Source: Granulibacter bethesdensis (GTDB taxonomy: Bacteria; Pseudomonadota; Alphaproteobacteria; Acetobacterales; Acetobacteraceae). Taken from it: DNA of 64,000 nucleotides. The stretch covers positions 186,001 through 250,000 of the forward strand of contig NZ_CP018194.1 in the NCBI RefSeq assembly GCF_001889545.1, written 5' to 3'. A model generated the notes under the pieces. It searched no databases. It saw only the letters and a program-made list of their open reading frames with translations, and had not been told where the DNA came from. Within the stretch, counting starts at the first letter, position 1. Each line of letters starts with the position of its first letter. A program made the translations under genes and the position numbers. Shown here piece after piece: positions 1-8,108 of this stretch.

Positions 1-1
1 G

Positions 2-508
2 GTGCCGACTGCGGCGGAGGATGCGCATCGTCTGCTCTCCCCCATGGGACCGGAGCCACTGGAAGATGCGTTTTGTCTCTCCGGTCTGGAAAAGGCATTT
101 GCCGGTCGCCGCACGGCGGTGAAACTGGCTCTGCTGGATCAACGGATCGTGGCCGGGCTGGGCAATATCTATGTTTCGGAGGCCCTGTTCCGGGCCGGAA
201 TCAATCCGCTGCGGGCCGCGGGAGACCTCTCCCGCGCCGACCTCCGGCGGCTGATTCCCGCGATTCGCGAGACATTGACGGAAGCGATTGCCGCAGGTGG
301 CTCCTCCCTGCGTGACTATGTGCAGCCGGATGGTGAACTGGGTTATTTCCAGCATGCCTGGAAAGTCTATGGCCGTGCGGGCCAGCCTTGCGAACATTGT
401 CCGGGCCTGTCCTCCCGCTGTCAGGGGATCGTCCAGATCGTGCAGGGTGGTCGAAGCACGTATTTCTGTCCATGCACCCAGCAACAGGTGGGGAAACAGG
501 CGGGATGA
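2..508 (+). CDS. mutM: Formamidopyrimidine-DNA glycosylase, C-terminal part (5' end outside window)
   Basis: This is the last 168 or so codons of Fpg/MutM, the bifunctional base-excision glycosylase/AP lyase that removes 8-oxoguanine and Fapy lesions. The catalytic N-terminal Pro and Glu lie off the window. Visible are the helix-two-turn-helix segment ([20 protein letters not shown]), the family motif SSLRDY, and the C-terminal zinc finger with its GGRSTYFCP loop that contacts DNA. The finger is unusual: CEHC is followed by an extra Cys (SSRCQG), and the last pair is Cys-Pro-Cys rather than the usual CxxC. The GTG at position 2 is an internal codon, not the start. An intergenic gap of about 140 bp separates it from rpsT. 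Confidence 0.95.
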   Translation: MPTAAEDAHRLLSPMGPEPLEDAFCLSGLEKAFAGRRTAVKLALLDQRIVAGLGNIYVSEALFRAGINPLRAAGDLSRADLRRLIPAIRETLTEAIAAGGSSLRDYVQPDGELGYFQHAWKVYGRAGQPCEHCPGLSSRCQGIVQIVQGGRSTYFCPCTQQQVGKQAG

Positions 509-650
509 AGGGGGCAGGGTTGCCGGCGCCGAATGACGGGGTGTGCAAGTTTCCTTGACTCTCTGCGGGCTGCTGCGTAGATATCCGCCCCTCACAGGCG
601 GGCCACTCCGCCGGACCCGTCCTTAGCATTACCGAATGGTTTGAAGATCG

Positions 651-920
651 ATGGCTAATACCGCTTCAGCGCGCAAGCGCATCCGGCAGATCAAGGTTCG
701 CACGGAGCGTAACGCGGCGCGCAAGTCCCGCATGCGCACCTTCGTCAAGAAGGTCGAAACCGCGATCGCGTCCGGCAATCACGCTGCCGCCAACGAAGCC
801 CTGCGTGAGGCGCAGCCGGAAATGCAGCGCGCCGCCGGCAAGGGCGTGATCCATCGCAACACGGTGGCGCGCCGTCTGTCCCGTCTGACGGCACGGATCA
901 AGGCTCTGGCCACCGCCTGA
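651..920 (+). CDS. rpsT: 30S ribosomal protein S20
   Basis: The 89-residue product has the usual S20 length and composition: very basic and alanine-rich, starting [13 protein letters not shown] with the conserved [13 protein letters not shown] segment. S20 binds 16S rRNA at the base of the 30S body during assembly. The ATG at 651 gives the canonical N-terminus. The gene stands alone, with mutM upstream on the same strand and dnaA about 430 bp downstream. Two hairpins follow the stop codon, the second a good intrinsic terminator, so it is probably a monocistronic unit. Confidence 0.97.
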   Translation: MANTASARKRIRQIKVRTERNAARKSRMRTFVKKVETAIASGNHAAANEALREAQPEMQRAAGKGVIHRNTVARRLSRLTARIKALATA

Positions 921-933
921 GCCTGACTGGATT

Positions 934-963
934 ACAGAACCGGTATTTTAATATCGGTCCTGT
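934..963 (+). other. Hairpin just downstream of rpsT
   Basis: Inverted arms ACCGGTAT and ATATCGGT (one G-U) around a TTTA loop are extended by ACAG/CTGT across a single mismatch. It begins 14 bp after the rpsT stop. No T-run follows, so it is more likely an mRNA 3'-end stabiliser or processing structure than the terminator itself. Confidence 0.5.
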
Positions 964-1028
964 CATTCTGTTATCAGGCATCTGGCTTTAGTCAGTGTTT
1001 TGATTTTCGGCACTATCAATCTGCACGA

Positions 1029-1066
1029 ATACTGCTGTCCATTTGACGGGCGGCAGTATTTTTGTT
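1029..1066 (+). terminator. rpsT: Rho-independent terminator after rpsT
   Basis: A 12-bp stem, ATACTGCTGTCC paired with GGGCGGCAGTAT (two G-U wobbles), closes a 7-nt loop and runs straight into TTTTTGTTGT. Stem strength and T-run fit an intrinsic terminator ending the rpsT transcript and insulating dnaA. Confidence 0.75.
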
Positions 1067-1350
1067 GTCTAAGGCCATTGTCCTTTTTCGGGAACTTTGG
1101 TTCTCAGTGTCGTTATCGTTCAAATCTTTCTGACCATAAGGTATGACTTTTGGATTGCTTCCGGATCATCTCCGATGCAACCTTAAGATATCGGCTTCCT
1201 GCATATGGTGAGGGAGGCCTGACAGGACGTCCATGGCTCCTGTTCAGGCAGACGAAGCAACAGTCGTTTGAATATCGGCTCCTTTTCAGGGCCGCTTGAT
1301 CCGGGTAGGTGCGGGCAGTGTCAGAACACGGCGGCAGCGCGGAACAGGAT
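1067..1350. other. dnaA leader / intergenic region
   Basis: No gene is apparent here. An imperfect hairpin lies at 1218-1248 (CCTGACAGGA against TCCTGTTCAGG, one bulged A). I looked for TTATCCACA-type DnaA boxes and found no convincing cluster, so I do not call an origin. The region presumably carries the dnaA promoter. Confidence 0.4.
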
Positions 1351-2883
1351 ATGTCCGTTCACTCTGCAAAAAAACGCGATGACTTTGCCGATGTTACGCC
1401 AGCAACCGAGCGTCCGGTTCCGGCTGGCCTGCTGGCCGAGCAATGGAATCGTGTACGTCAGAGGCTGCGGGCCGAGGTCGGGGAAGTTGAATACCGGACC
1501 TGGCTGCGACAAATGACGCTGGCCGGGCTGGAGGCAGATGAGGTTGCCATTCACCTGCCGACCCGTTTTCTGCGTGACTGGGTGCGTTCTCATTACTCCG
1601 ATCGCCTGAATACGCTGTGGCAGGCGGAAAATCCTGCGGTCAGGCGGGTGGATATCCGCCTCGGCTCGGTGACGGAGAGCGGCCATGGTCTGACCGAAAG
1701 CCTGTATGAAAGCGGCATCGTCCAGAAAACATCTGTGCCGGCAGAGCGGGTATCGCCGGTCTCATCGGCCGCGGGTCAGGTCAGTCTTCCGGAAGCAGGC
1801 ACTCTGGCTGGTTCTTCTCTGGCTGGCCCTGCGCTGGATGAGGCCGGGCGCGGCGATATGCATGCGCTGGATCGGCGCTTCAGCTTCGAGACCTTCGTGG
1901 TCGGTAAACCCAATGAATTCGCCTATGCCTGCGCGCGCCGTGTGGCGGAAAGCCCGGCCAGCCCGGGTTTCAATCCGCTCTTCCTGTATGGCGGTGTTGG
2001 TCTCGGCAAGACGCATCTGATGCATGCCATCGCCTGGGAGCTGAACCGTCCGGGGCGGGCGCCGGTCTCTGTCGCCTATATGTCGGCGGAGAAGTTCATG
2101 TATCGCTTTATCGCCGCTATTCGCAGCCAATCCACCATGGAGTTCAAGGAAGAACTGCGCAGCGTCGATGTGCTGATGGTGGATGACCTTCAGTTCCTGA
2201 TCGGCAAGGACAATACGCAGGAAGAATTCTTCCACACGTTCAATGCGCTGGTGGATGCGGGCAAGCAGATTGTTGTTTCGGCTGACAAATCACCTTCCGA
2301 TCTGTCAGGGCTGGAAGATCGTCTGCGTACCCGTCTCGGCTGCGGCATGGTGGCTGATCTGCATGCCACGACCTTTGAGCTGCGTATCTCGATTCTCGAA
2401 GCCAAGGTGCAGAAGGCCGGCGTCGAGGTCTCGCCCAAAGTGCTGGAATTCCTCGCGCACAAGATCACCTCGAACGTGCGGGAGCTGGAAGGCGCGCTGA
2501 ACCGGCTGATCGCTCATGCCAATCTGTTTGGCCGGGCCCTGACGCTGGAAACCGCGCAGGAAGTGCTCCACGATATTCTGAAGGCGCATGACCGTCGTAT
2601 CACCATTGAGGAAATCCAGCGCCGCGTTGCGGAGCACTGGAATATCCGTCTTACGGACATGTCCTCTGCCCGCCGGGCGCGGGCGGTGGCGCGACCGCGA
2701 CAGGTGGCGATGTTCCTCGCCAAGCAGTTGACCAGCCGCTCCCTGCCGGAAATCGGCCGCAAATTCGGCAATCGCGACCACACCACCGTGATGCATGCCA
2801 TCAGCCGTGTGACCGAGTTGATGGAACGGGATGCGGCTTTTGGCGAAGATGTTGAGCTGCTGCGCCGGATGCTGGAATCCTGA
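1351..2883 (+). CDS. dnaA: Chromosomal replication initiator protein DnaA
   Basis: DnaA is the AAA+ ATPase that binds DnaA boxes, melts oriC and recruits DnaB. From the ATG at 1351 the product has 510 residues. The N-terminal domain I (helicase/DiaA contact) starts at LLAEQWNRVRQRL. A linker of about 80 residues follows. The AAA+ core has Walker A GGVGLGKTHL near residue 215 and Walker B VLMVDDLQF near 275. The C-terminal domain IV carries the box-binding signature ending GNRDHTTVMHA. An in-frame GTG at 1309 would add 14 residues, but GGAACAGG sits just ahead of the ATG, so 1351 is preferred. It converges on the next gene with only 6 bp between stop codons. Confidence 0.96.
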   Translation: MSVHSAKKRDDFADVTPATERPVPAGLLAEQWNRVRQRLRAEVGEVEYRTWLRQMTLAGLEADEVAIHLPTRFLRDWVRSHYSDRLNTLWQAENPAVRRVDIRLGSVTESGHGLTESLYESGIVQKTSVPAERVSPVSSAAGQVSLPEAGTLAGSSLAGPALDEAGRGDMHALDRRFSFETFVVGKPNEFAYACARRVAESPASPGFNPLFLYGGVGLGKTHLMHAIAWELNRPGRAPVSVAYMSAEKFMYRFIAAIRSQSTMEFKEELRSVDVLMVDDLQFLIGKDNTQEEFFHTFNALVDAGKQIVVSADKSPSDLSGLEDRLRTRLGCGMVADLHATTFELRISILEAKVQKAGVEVSPKVLEFLAHKITSNVRELEGALNRLIAHANLFGRALTLETAQEVLHDILKAHDRRITIEEIQRRVAEHWNIRLTDMSSARRARAVARPRQVAMFLAKQLTSRSLPEIGRKFGNRDHTTVMHAISRVTELMERDAAFGEDVELLRRMLES

Positions 2884-2889
2884 TTTCGC

Positions 2890-3942
2890 CTATCGCCAGG
2901 ACGTTCCATGTTTCCTGGCCGCCAGCACGACGCAGCCGAGCCAGATCAGTTGCGGCACCAGCAGTAGCGCCGGGATCACCAGTTTTCCGCTCGGCCCTGC
3001 CTGCATGAACAGCAGGCAGGCGCAGCCTCCGAGTACTGCGAAACCCCAATGGATCAGGGTGACGGCTTCCCGGCTGAAACCGCTGCGGGAGGCGACCTGA
3101 TACAGGTGTCCTCGATGGGCGGCGGTGACGTTTTCGCCATTGAGGCCACGCCGGATCAGGGTAAAGGCGACATCGAACAGCACGCCGGACAGCAGCATTG
3201 GCACCAGCAGAAACGACATGTCCACATTGTCGAACCGGCTGGCGGCAATGCCGAGCATGGCGAGTACGAAGCCGCAGAACTGGCTGCCGACATCGCCCAT
3301 GAAAATCCGGGCTTTGGGAAAGTTGAAAGGCAGAAACCCCACAATTCCGGAGGCCAGCAGCAGGGCGGCGAAATAGATGAAATACCCGCCCTGTTCCTCC
3401 GCGATCCAGGCGAGAAACAGGCAGGCGATCAGGGAGACGCCGGAGGCCAGTCCGTTCAGCCCGTCGATGAAATTCATCGCATTGGTGGCGAAGATCAGCC
3501 ACATCATGCTGGCAATCGGTGCAATCCATCCCAGGGAAACCGGCCCGATAAACGGAAGGTTCGGATCGCGCAGGCTCAGCCCGCTGGCGATGACGGTCAG
3601 GGCGGCGAGGATCTGGGTACCGAGCTTGACGGTAAAGGAGCGGCTGCGAATATCGTCGATCATCGACACGGAAGCGATCGCGACGGAGGCGATAATGACC
3701 CCCCGGAAATAAGGATCCGCAATCCGGGAAAAATCCGCCCAGATATACAGGGCCAGCAATCCGGCCAGAAAAGCGACGACAATTCCCACCCCCCCCCCTT
3801 TCGGGGTGGCAATGCTGTGGGCCTTGCGCAAATCAGGCTGGTCCATGACCCGCACGGTGATCATGATCCGTACGATCATGGCTGAAAGCCCTGCCAGTGC
3901 GGCGCAGAACAGCAGATGGTGAAGAAAGGCCGTGAACGTCAT
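2890..3942 (-). CDS. Undecaprenyl-phosphate sugar-1-phosphate transferase (MraY/WecA/WbpL family GT4)
   Basis: This polytopic membrane protein of 350 residues, with about ten hydrophobic segments, belongs to the PNPT family. It loads the first sugar-1-phosphate from a UDP-HexNAc onto undecaprenyl phosphate to start O-antigen or another glycan. Family hallmarks are the cytoplasmic MIDDIRS motif, NAMNFIDGLNGL, IFMGDVGSQF with the catalytic Asp, and the substrate loop HRGHLYQ. The length and that loop resemble WecA/WbpL more than MraY. The divergent dehydratase and aminotransferase support a role in surface polysaccharide. A run of ten G (coding strand) encodes Gly-Gly-Gly near residue 50 and is a possible slippage site. 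Confidence 0.88.
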   Translation of the reverse strand: MTFTAFLHHLLFCAALAGLSAMIVRIMITVRVMDQPDLRKAHSIATPKGGGVGIVVAFLAGLLALYIWADFSRIADPYFRGVIIASVAIASVSMIDDIRSRSFTVKLGTQILAALTVIASGLSLRDPNLPFIGPVSLGWIAPIASMMWLIFATNAMNFIDGLNGLASGVSLIACLFLAWIAEEQGGYFIYFAALLLASGIVGFLPFNFPKARIFMGDVGSQFCGFVLAMLGIAASRFDNVDMSFLLVPMLLSGVLFDVAFTLIRRGLNGENVTAAHRGHLYQVASRSGFSREAVTLIHWGFAVLGGCACLLFMQAGPSGKLVIPALLLVPQLIWLGCVVLAARKHGTSWR

Positions 3943-4094
3943 GCAAGGCTCCCGTAACGGGCCGGAAAAGGCGGCGGACCATGGCCGATGCCGCGTGGAA
4001 CCGCAACACCAGCCTGTCTGACGCGTGCATGGGACACGGTAATTCGCAGATATCCCCCCTCGGCAAGAGGGCTGGAGCTGTTTATAGGTCGCTC

Positions 4095-6050
4095 ATGGCG
4101 TCCGGACGCGTTTATTCCCGTATCGTGCTGAACATCCTGCTGGATGGTTCTCTGGCGGCTCTGGCCGTTCCGGTGGCGCACTGGCTTGCCCGGCCTGGGA
4201 CTGATCCGGTCCCGGCCTCCTGGTGGTTGTTGCTCAGTGCGTTGAGCGTGGTGTTGGGGGGCATTCCATTCCGCCTGCCTACCCAATACTGGCGTTTTGC
4301 AGGGATCGGCGATCTGGTCGGTGTCGCTGCATGCAGCATCAGCGGCGCTGTTCTGTTCACGCTTGCTCTGGTCATGGCGCACACGCCGCTGCCCAGTAAA
4401 AGTTTTCCTGTCATTTTCGCCATGACCTTGCTGCTGGTGCTGGGGACGCCACGGGTGGCCTATCGGTTGACGCAAGGCAATGTCCGTTTCGGGGCGCGCA
4501 TGGATGCGTCGGAAGCAGCCCCGCCGGTGCAGACTGTGCTGCTGGTCGGCGCGGGCGAGGGCGCTGATCTGTTTCTTCGCGCGACGGCCAATGATCGTCG
4601 TGCCTCGCTGCGTGTGGTCGGATTGCTGGCACTGTCACCCCGTCAGACAGGGCGGCGTATTCACGGACAGCCTATTCTTGGCACGGTTGATAGGGCCGAT
4701 GAGGTGCTGGAACGTCTGCGGACAGAAGGTCAGTTGCCGGGGCAGATCGTCATTACCGCGCCGGAGTTGGGCGGGGAGCGGATGCGTATGCTGATGGATG
4801 TGGCGGAAAGGCAGGGCGTGCAGCTCCGCCGTGCCGCCGATCCTACCTTGCTGACCAGTGCCGCGGCTGATGCAGATTCTGCGCGGGCAACCCTGAAGCC
4901 GGTGGCGATTGAGGATCTGCTCAACCGTCCGCAGGCAAGACTGGATCGGGAAGGCATGGCCCGACTGATTCAGGGCCGTCGCGTTCTGGTGACGGGCGCA
5001 GGTGGCACGATCGGCAGTGAACTCAGTCGTCAGGTGGCGGCATTCGGCCCCTCCCGCCTGCTGCTGCTGGATAACGGTGAATACGCGCTGTGGCAGATTG
5101 ATCTGGAACTGGGAGAATCTTTCCCCGCTGTTCCGCGTCAGCCGATTGTGGCCGATATCCGGGATGCTGGCCGATTGCATGCGATCATGCAGGTGGAGAA
5201 ACCGGAGCTGGTGTTTCATGCCGCGGCCTTGAAACATGTCCCCATGGTGGAGGCCAATCCACTGGAGGGCCTGCTGACCAATGCTGTCGGCACAAGGATC
5301 GTGGCGGATGCGGCGGCGGAGGCCGGGGCGCTGGGCATGGTGCTGATTTCCACTGACAAGGCGGTTAATCCGACCAGCGTCATGGGGGCCTCGAAGCGTC
5401 TGGCCGAGATGTACTGTCAGGCGCTGGATCGTCTGGCGCAGCGCCATGGGAGCGGTATGCGCTGCGTCACCGTGCGGTTCGGCAATGTGCTGGGCAGCAC
5501 CGGATCGGTCGTGCCGCTGTTTCAGAGACAGTTGGAGCGCGGCGGCCCGCTGACCGTGACCCATCCGGATATGCGCCGCTATTTCATGACGGTGCGTGAA
5601 GCGGTGGGACTGGTCTTGCAGGCGACGGTTGTCGGCGTCAGCGCCGGGGCGGCCTCCTCTGCTGTCCCCGAAGGCGGCATTTTCGTGCTGGATATGGGGG
5701 AGCCGGTGAAGATCGTCGATCTGGCCCGCCAGCTGATCCGTCTGGCCGGGCTGAGGCCGGATGAGGATGTTGCAATCCGGTTCACCGGTCTGCGCCCTGG
5801 CGAGAAATTGTATGAAGAGCTGTTCCATGGCAAGGAACCACCGGAGGCCACCATCTATCCCGGCCTGCTGATGGCCCGTCCGCGTGTGGTGGAGGCGGAG
5901 ATGGTGGCCGATGCGATCGACATTCTGGCGGCTGCCTGTCGACGTGCCGACTATGCGGCGGCGCTGGCGGTGCTGGCACAGATGGTGCCTGAGTTCGTGC
6001 ATCAGCCCAATGATGACAGGACGGCTTTGCTACAAACGGCTTCCAGCTGA
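4095..6050 (+). CDS. Membrane-bound UDP-HexNAc 4,6-dehydratase, FlaA1/CapD/WbpM/PglF family
   Basis: This 651-residue long-type nucleotide-sugar dehydratase converts UDP-GlcNAc to the 4-keto-6-deoxy sugar, the first step towards aminodideoxy sugars. The N-terminus holds about four membrane helices, then a CoA-binding-like fold with LLVGAGEGADLF. A Rossmann domain begins near residue 300 (TGAGGTIGSELSRQ). The active site has STDKAVNPTSVMGASK, where Met stands in place of the usual SDR Tyr, typical of this long class. LRPGEKLYEEL is the conserved tail. Start choice is uncertain: an in-frame ATG at 3981 (38 more residues) has an AAAGGCGG-like site but lies only 38 bp from the divergent gene, while 4095 begins just before the first helix. 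Confidence 0.9.
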   Translation: MASGRVYSRIVLNILLDGSLAALAVPVAHWLARPGTDPVPASWWLLLSALSVVLGGIPFRLPTQYWRFAGIGDLVGVAACSISGAVLFTLALVMAHTPLPSKSFPVIFAMTLLLVLGTPRVAYRLTQGNVRFGARMDASEAAPPVQTVLLVGAGEGADLFLRATANDRRASLRVVGLLALSPRQTGRRIHGQPILGTVDRADEVLERLRTEGQLPGQIVITAPELGGERMRMLMDVAERQGVQLRRAADPTLLTSAAADADSARATLKPVAIEDLLNRPQARLDREGMARLIQGRRVLVTGAGGTIGSELSRQVAAFGPSRLLLLDNGEYALWQIDLELGESFPAVPRQPIVADIRDAGRLHAIMQVEKPELVFHAAALKHVPMVEANPLEGLLTNAVGTRIVADAAAEAGALGMVLISTDKAVNPTSVMGASKRLAEMYCQALDRLAQRHGSGMRCVTVRFGNVLGSTGSVVPLFQRQLERGGPLTVTHPDMRRYFMTVREAVGLVLQATVVGVSAGAASSAVPEGGIFVLDMGEPVKIVDLARQLIRLAGLRPDEDVAIRFTGLRPGEKLYEELFHGKEPPEATIYPGLLMARPRVVEAEMVADAIDILAAACRRADYAAALAVLAQMVPEFVHQPNDDRTALLQTASS

Positions 6051-6059
6051 GTGAGACCC

Positions 6060-7208
6060 ATGACAGAGACAGCAGCCCCGATCGCTTTCCTCGACCTGAA
6101 AGCGCAGCAGCGCCGCATCGCGGAGGATCTGCGCCCCCGTGTCGAGGCGGTGTTCGCGCATTGCCAGTTCGTGCTGGGGCCGGAGGTCCGGGCGCTGGAG
6201 GAGGAACTGGCCGCGTTCTGCGGGGCGACACACTGTGTTTCCGTCAGTTCCGGCACGGATGCGTTGCAGATTGCACTGATGGCAGAGGGAATTGGTCGGG
6301 GCGATGCCGTGTTCCTGCCTGCCTTCACCTATACGGCGACGGCGGAAGTGCCTCTGGTGCTGGGCGCGGTGCCGGTTTTCGTGGATATTGATCCGGCTAC
6401 GTTCCAGATTGATCCTGTGGCGCTGGAACGCAGGATTGAGGATGTGAAACGTGCACGCGTATTGCGTCCGCGTGCGGTGATCGGCGTGGATCTGTTCGGC
6501 CAGCCCGCGCCATGGGCCGCGCTGCGCGCGATCGCCGAGCGCCACGGCCTGTTCACGCTTGACGATTGCGCCCAGAGTTTCGGTGCAAGCCTGGGTGATC
6601 GCAGGCTTGGGCAGGAAGCAGTTGCCACGGCGACCAGCTTTTTCCCCTCCAAACCGCTGGGGGCCTACGGCGATGGTGGTGCTCTGTTCACCGAGGATGC
6701 GGCGCGTGCCGCGTTGTATCGCAGCCTGCGCACCCATGGCGAGGGAACGACACGATACGAGGTTCTGCGCACCGGCATGAATGGCCGACTCGACACGCTT
6801 CAGGCAGCGGTGCTGCTCAGCAAGCTGACGGTGTTCGGGCAGGAGCTGGAAGCGCGTGAAGCAATCGCGTCCCTGTATGATGCAAGGCTGGCGGGGGTCG
6901 CTGGTCTGACCACTCCGGCCCGTGTGCCGGACAGTCGTTCCGCCTGGGCGATCTATGCCATTCTGCTCAAGGATGCGGCCCAACGCGACGGCTTGCAGGC
7001 CCGTCTGAAAGATCAGGGTGTGCCGACAGCCATCTATTACCCGCGGCCGCTGCATGTGCAGCCTGCCTACGCTCCTTCTCACGATGGTGCGTCGCTGCCT
7101 GTTTCCGAGGAGCTTGCCACGCGTATTCTGGCATTGCCGATCCACCCGGATCTCAGTGAGGCGCAAGCCCATCGCGTGTGTGACGCGATTCTGGCTTCAT
7201 TGGCCTGA
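6060..7208 (+). CDS. DegT/DnrJ/EryC1/StrS family sugar aminotransferase
   Basis: This PLP enzyme of 382 residues transfers an amino group to a keto-sugar nucleotide. The family motifs are present: SSGTDALQIAL in the PLP phosphate site, DDCAQSFGA with the Asp that contacts the pyridine nitrogen, and SFFPSKPLGAYGDGG with the Schiff-base Lys. GMNGRLDTLQAAVL forms the dimer active-site segment. It follows the 4,6-dehydratase by 9 bp (a GTG at 6051 is an alternative start), so the two are probably co-transcribed. The pair would make a 4-amino or 3-amino sugar; sequence alone does not fix which. It converges on the small lipoprotein gene downstream. Confidence 0.9.
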   Translation: MTETAAPIAFLDLKAQQRRIAEDLRPRVEAVFAHCQFVLGPEVRALEEELAAFCGATHCVSVSSGTDALQIALMAEGIGRGDAVFLPAFTYTATAEVPLVLGAVPVFVDIDPATFQIDPVALERRIEDVKRARVLRPRAVIGVDLFGQPAPWAALRAIAERHGLFTLDDCAQSFGASLGDRRLGQEAVATATSFFPSKPLGAYGDGGALFTEDAARAALYRSLRTHGEGTTRYEVLRTGMNGRLDTLQAAVLLSKLTVFGQELEAREAIASLYDARLAGVAGLTTPARVPDSRSAWAIYAILLKDAAQRDGLQARLKDQGVPTAIYYPRPLHVQPAYAPSHDGASLPVSEELATRILALPIHPDLSEAQAHRVCDAILASLA

Positions 7209-7234
7209 CCTCACCGATATGATCCGGATGCTGA

Positions 7235-7510
7235 TCAGCGGCAGTTATCAGGATTGAAGGTTGGCTCCCAGCTGCACAAAACGTTATGTGCGGCGACGCT
7301 CTTGTTGAAGTCGTAACTCTCCGTGGCGATTTTGCCGCTGCCCAGCCAGGCCGTCTGATCCTGGTTGTTCATCAGCCTGGCATGGGTTGTGCCGGTTTCC
7401 GGGGCCGGGCCGGCACAGGCTGCCATCAGCAGCGGCAGGCCCAACGCCAGAATGGACGGGATCGCCCGCCAGGATGTTCCCTGCCGGCGTGTTCCGTGTG
7501 TGTGTTGCAT
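7235..7510 (-). CDS. Small predicted lipoprotein, unknown function
   Basis: The product is 91 residues. The start at 7510 is chosen because GGAAAG lies at the right distance upstream and it puts a signal peptide at the N-terminus: basic MQHTHGTRRQGTSWR, hydrophobic ILALGLPLLM, then a lipobox MAAC with the lipidated Cys near residue 32. The mature part of about 60 residues has two further Cys near its end (VLCSW and DNCR) that could form a disulphide. I do not recognise the family. It lies between a convergent aminotransferase gene and DUF423. Confidence 0.7.
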   Translation of the reverse strand: MQHTHGTRRQGTSWRAIPSILALGLPLLMAACAGPAPETGTTHARLMNNQDQTAWLGSGKIATESYDFNKSVAAHNVLCSWEPTFNPDNCR

Positions 7511-7630
7511 GATATTCGCTTTCCTCAATGGCGACCGGATCTGGTTTTTTTTGGTCCGGTTTGCGACCATGAGGATGGGAATGACTTTGGTGGGAAACAA
7601 TGCCAAACGCGGCATAAGAGCAATGCTTCT

Positions 7631-7662
7631 CACGCACTGAAACCGTTGTGTTTCAGTGCGTG
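7631..7662 (-). terminator. Perfect 13-bp hairpin at the end of the DUF423 gene
   Basis: CACGCACTGAAAC and GTTTCAGTGCGTG are perfect complements around a 6-nt loop. One arm overlaps the DUF423 stop codon. No T-run follows on the minus strand, so it may be a U-less terminator or a 3'-end stabiliser. Confidence 0.5.
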
Positions 7663-8045
7663 AAAGAGGTGCTTTGTCCGACTGCCCCGGCTGTTGCCAC
7701 ACCAAGCCAGCCCAGCATCAGGGTGACGCCGCCAATAGGTGCCAGCGGGCTGAGGCTGATTCCCTGCAGGGCCAGGACATACAGATCGCCGCAGAACAGA
7801 ACGGTGCCCACGAAAAAAGCGCCTCCGGCAGCCAGGGCGATTTTCCGGGCGACCCCTCCCTTATTCAGATGCGTGGCAAGCAGCGCCGAGATGATCATCA
7901 TGATGGCGTGCCAGCCCTGCATCTGCACCCCCGTCTGTACCAGCCGGATTGTATCAGGGTCGGACAAGGCATGGGCAGCGATGGCGGCCATGACAACTGC
8001 CATGCAGCCGGATAATCCGCCAAGGGTGAGCAGAACGCGGGCCAT
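7653..8045 (-). CDS. DUF423 family small membrane protein
   Basis: This 130-residue inner-membrane protein has four hydrophobic segments. The opening helix carries the family-typical glycine-rich face and AAIAAHAL, followed by a segment with GWHAIMMI. A later FFVGTVLFCGDLYVLAL segment and PIGGVTLMLGWL match the DUF423 (YgdD-like) pattern. The function of the family is not established. It is divergent from pip, with 63 bp between the starts. Confidence 0.85.
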   Translation of the reverse strand: MARVLLTLGGLSGCMAVVMAAIAAHALSDPDTIRLVQTGVQMQGWHAIMMIISALLATHLNKGGVARKIALAAGGAFFVGTVLFCGDLYVLALQGISLSPLAPIGGVTLMLGWLGVATAGAVGQSTSFTH

Positions 8046-8108
8046 CTATGCGATCCTCCTGAAAGCAGCCCTATTTCATGCACGGGCTTACATCTGTAAA
8101 ATACCCTT

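Noticed and set aside
201-629. Long minus-strand frame over mutM
   Set aside because: Shadow frame of the GC-rich mutM/rpsT region; composition is Arg/Ser/Pro-rich with no motifs and the forward gene is certain.
1067-1350. Possible origin of replication next to dnaA
   Set aside because: No cluster of DnaA boxes or AT-rich unwinding element was seen; in many alphaproteobacteria the origin is not beside dnaA.
3049-3885. 278-codon plus-strand frame opposite the sugar transferase
   Set aside because: It is antisense to a well-supported polytopic membrane protein; the product is Gly/Asp/Gln-rich, a typical mirror of membrane codons.
4635-6002. 455-codon minus-strand frame opposite the dehydratase
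   Set aside because: Antisense shadow rich in His, Gln and Arg with no family features.
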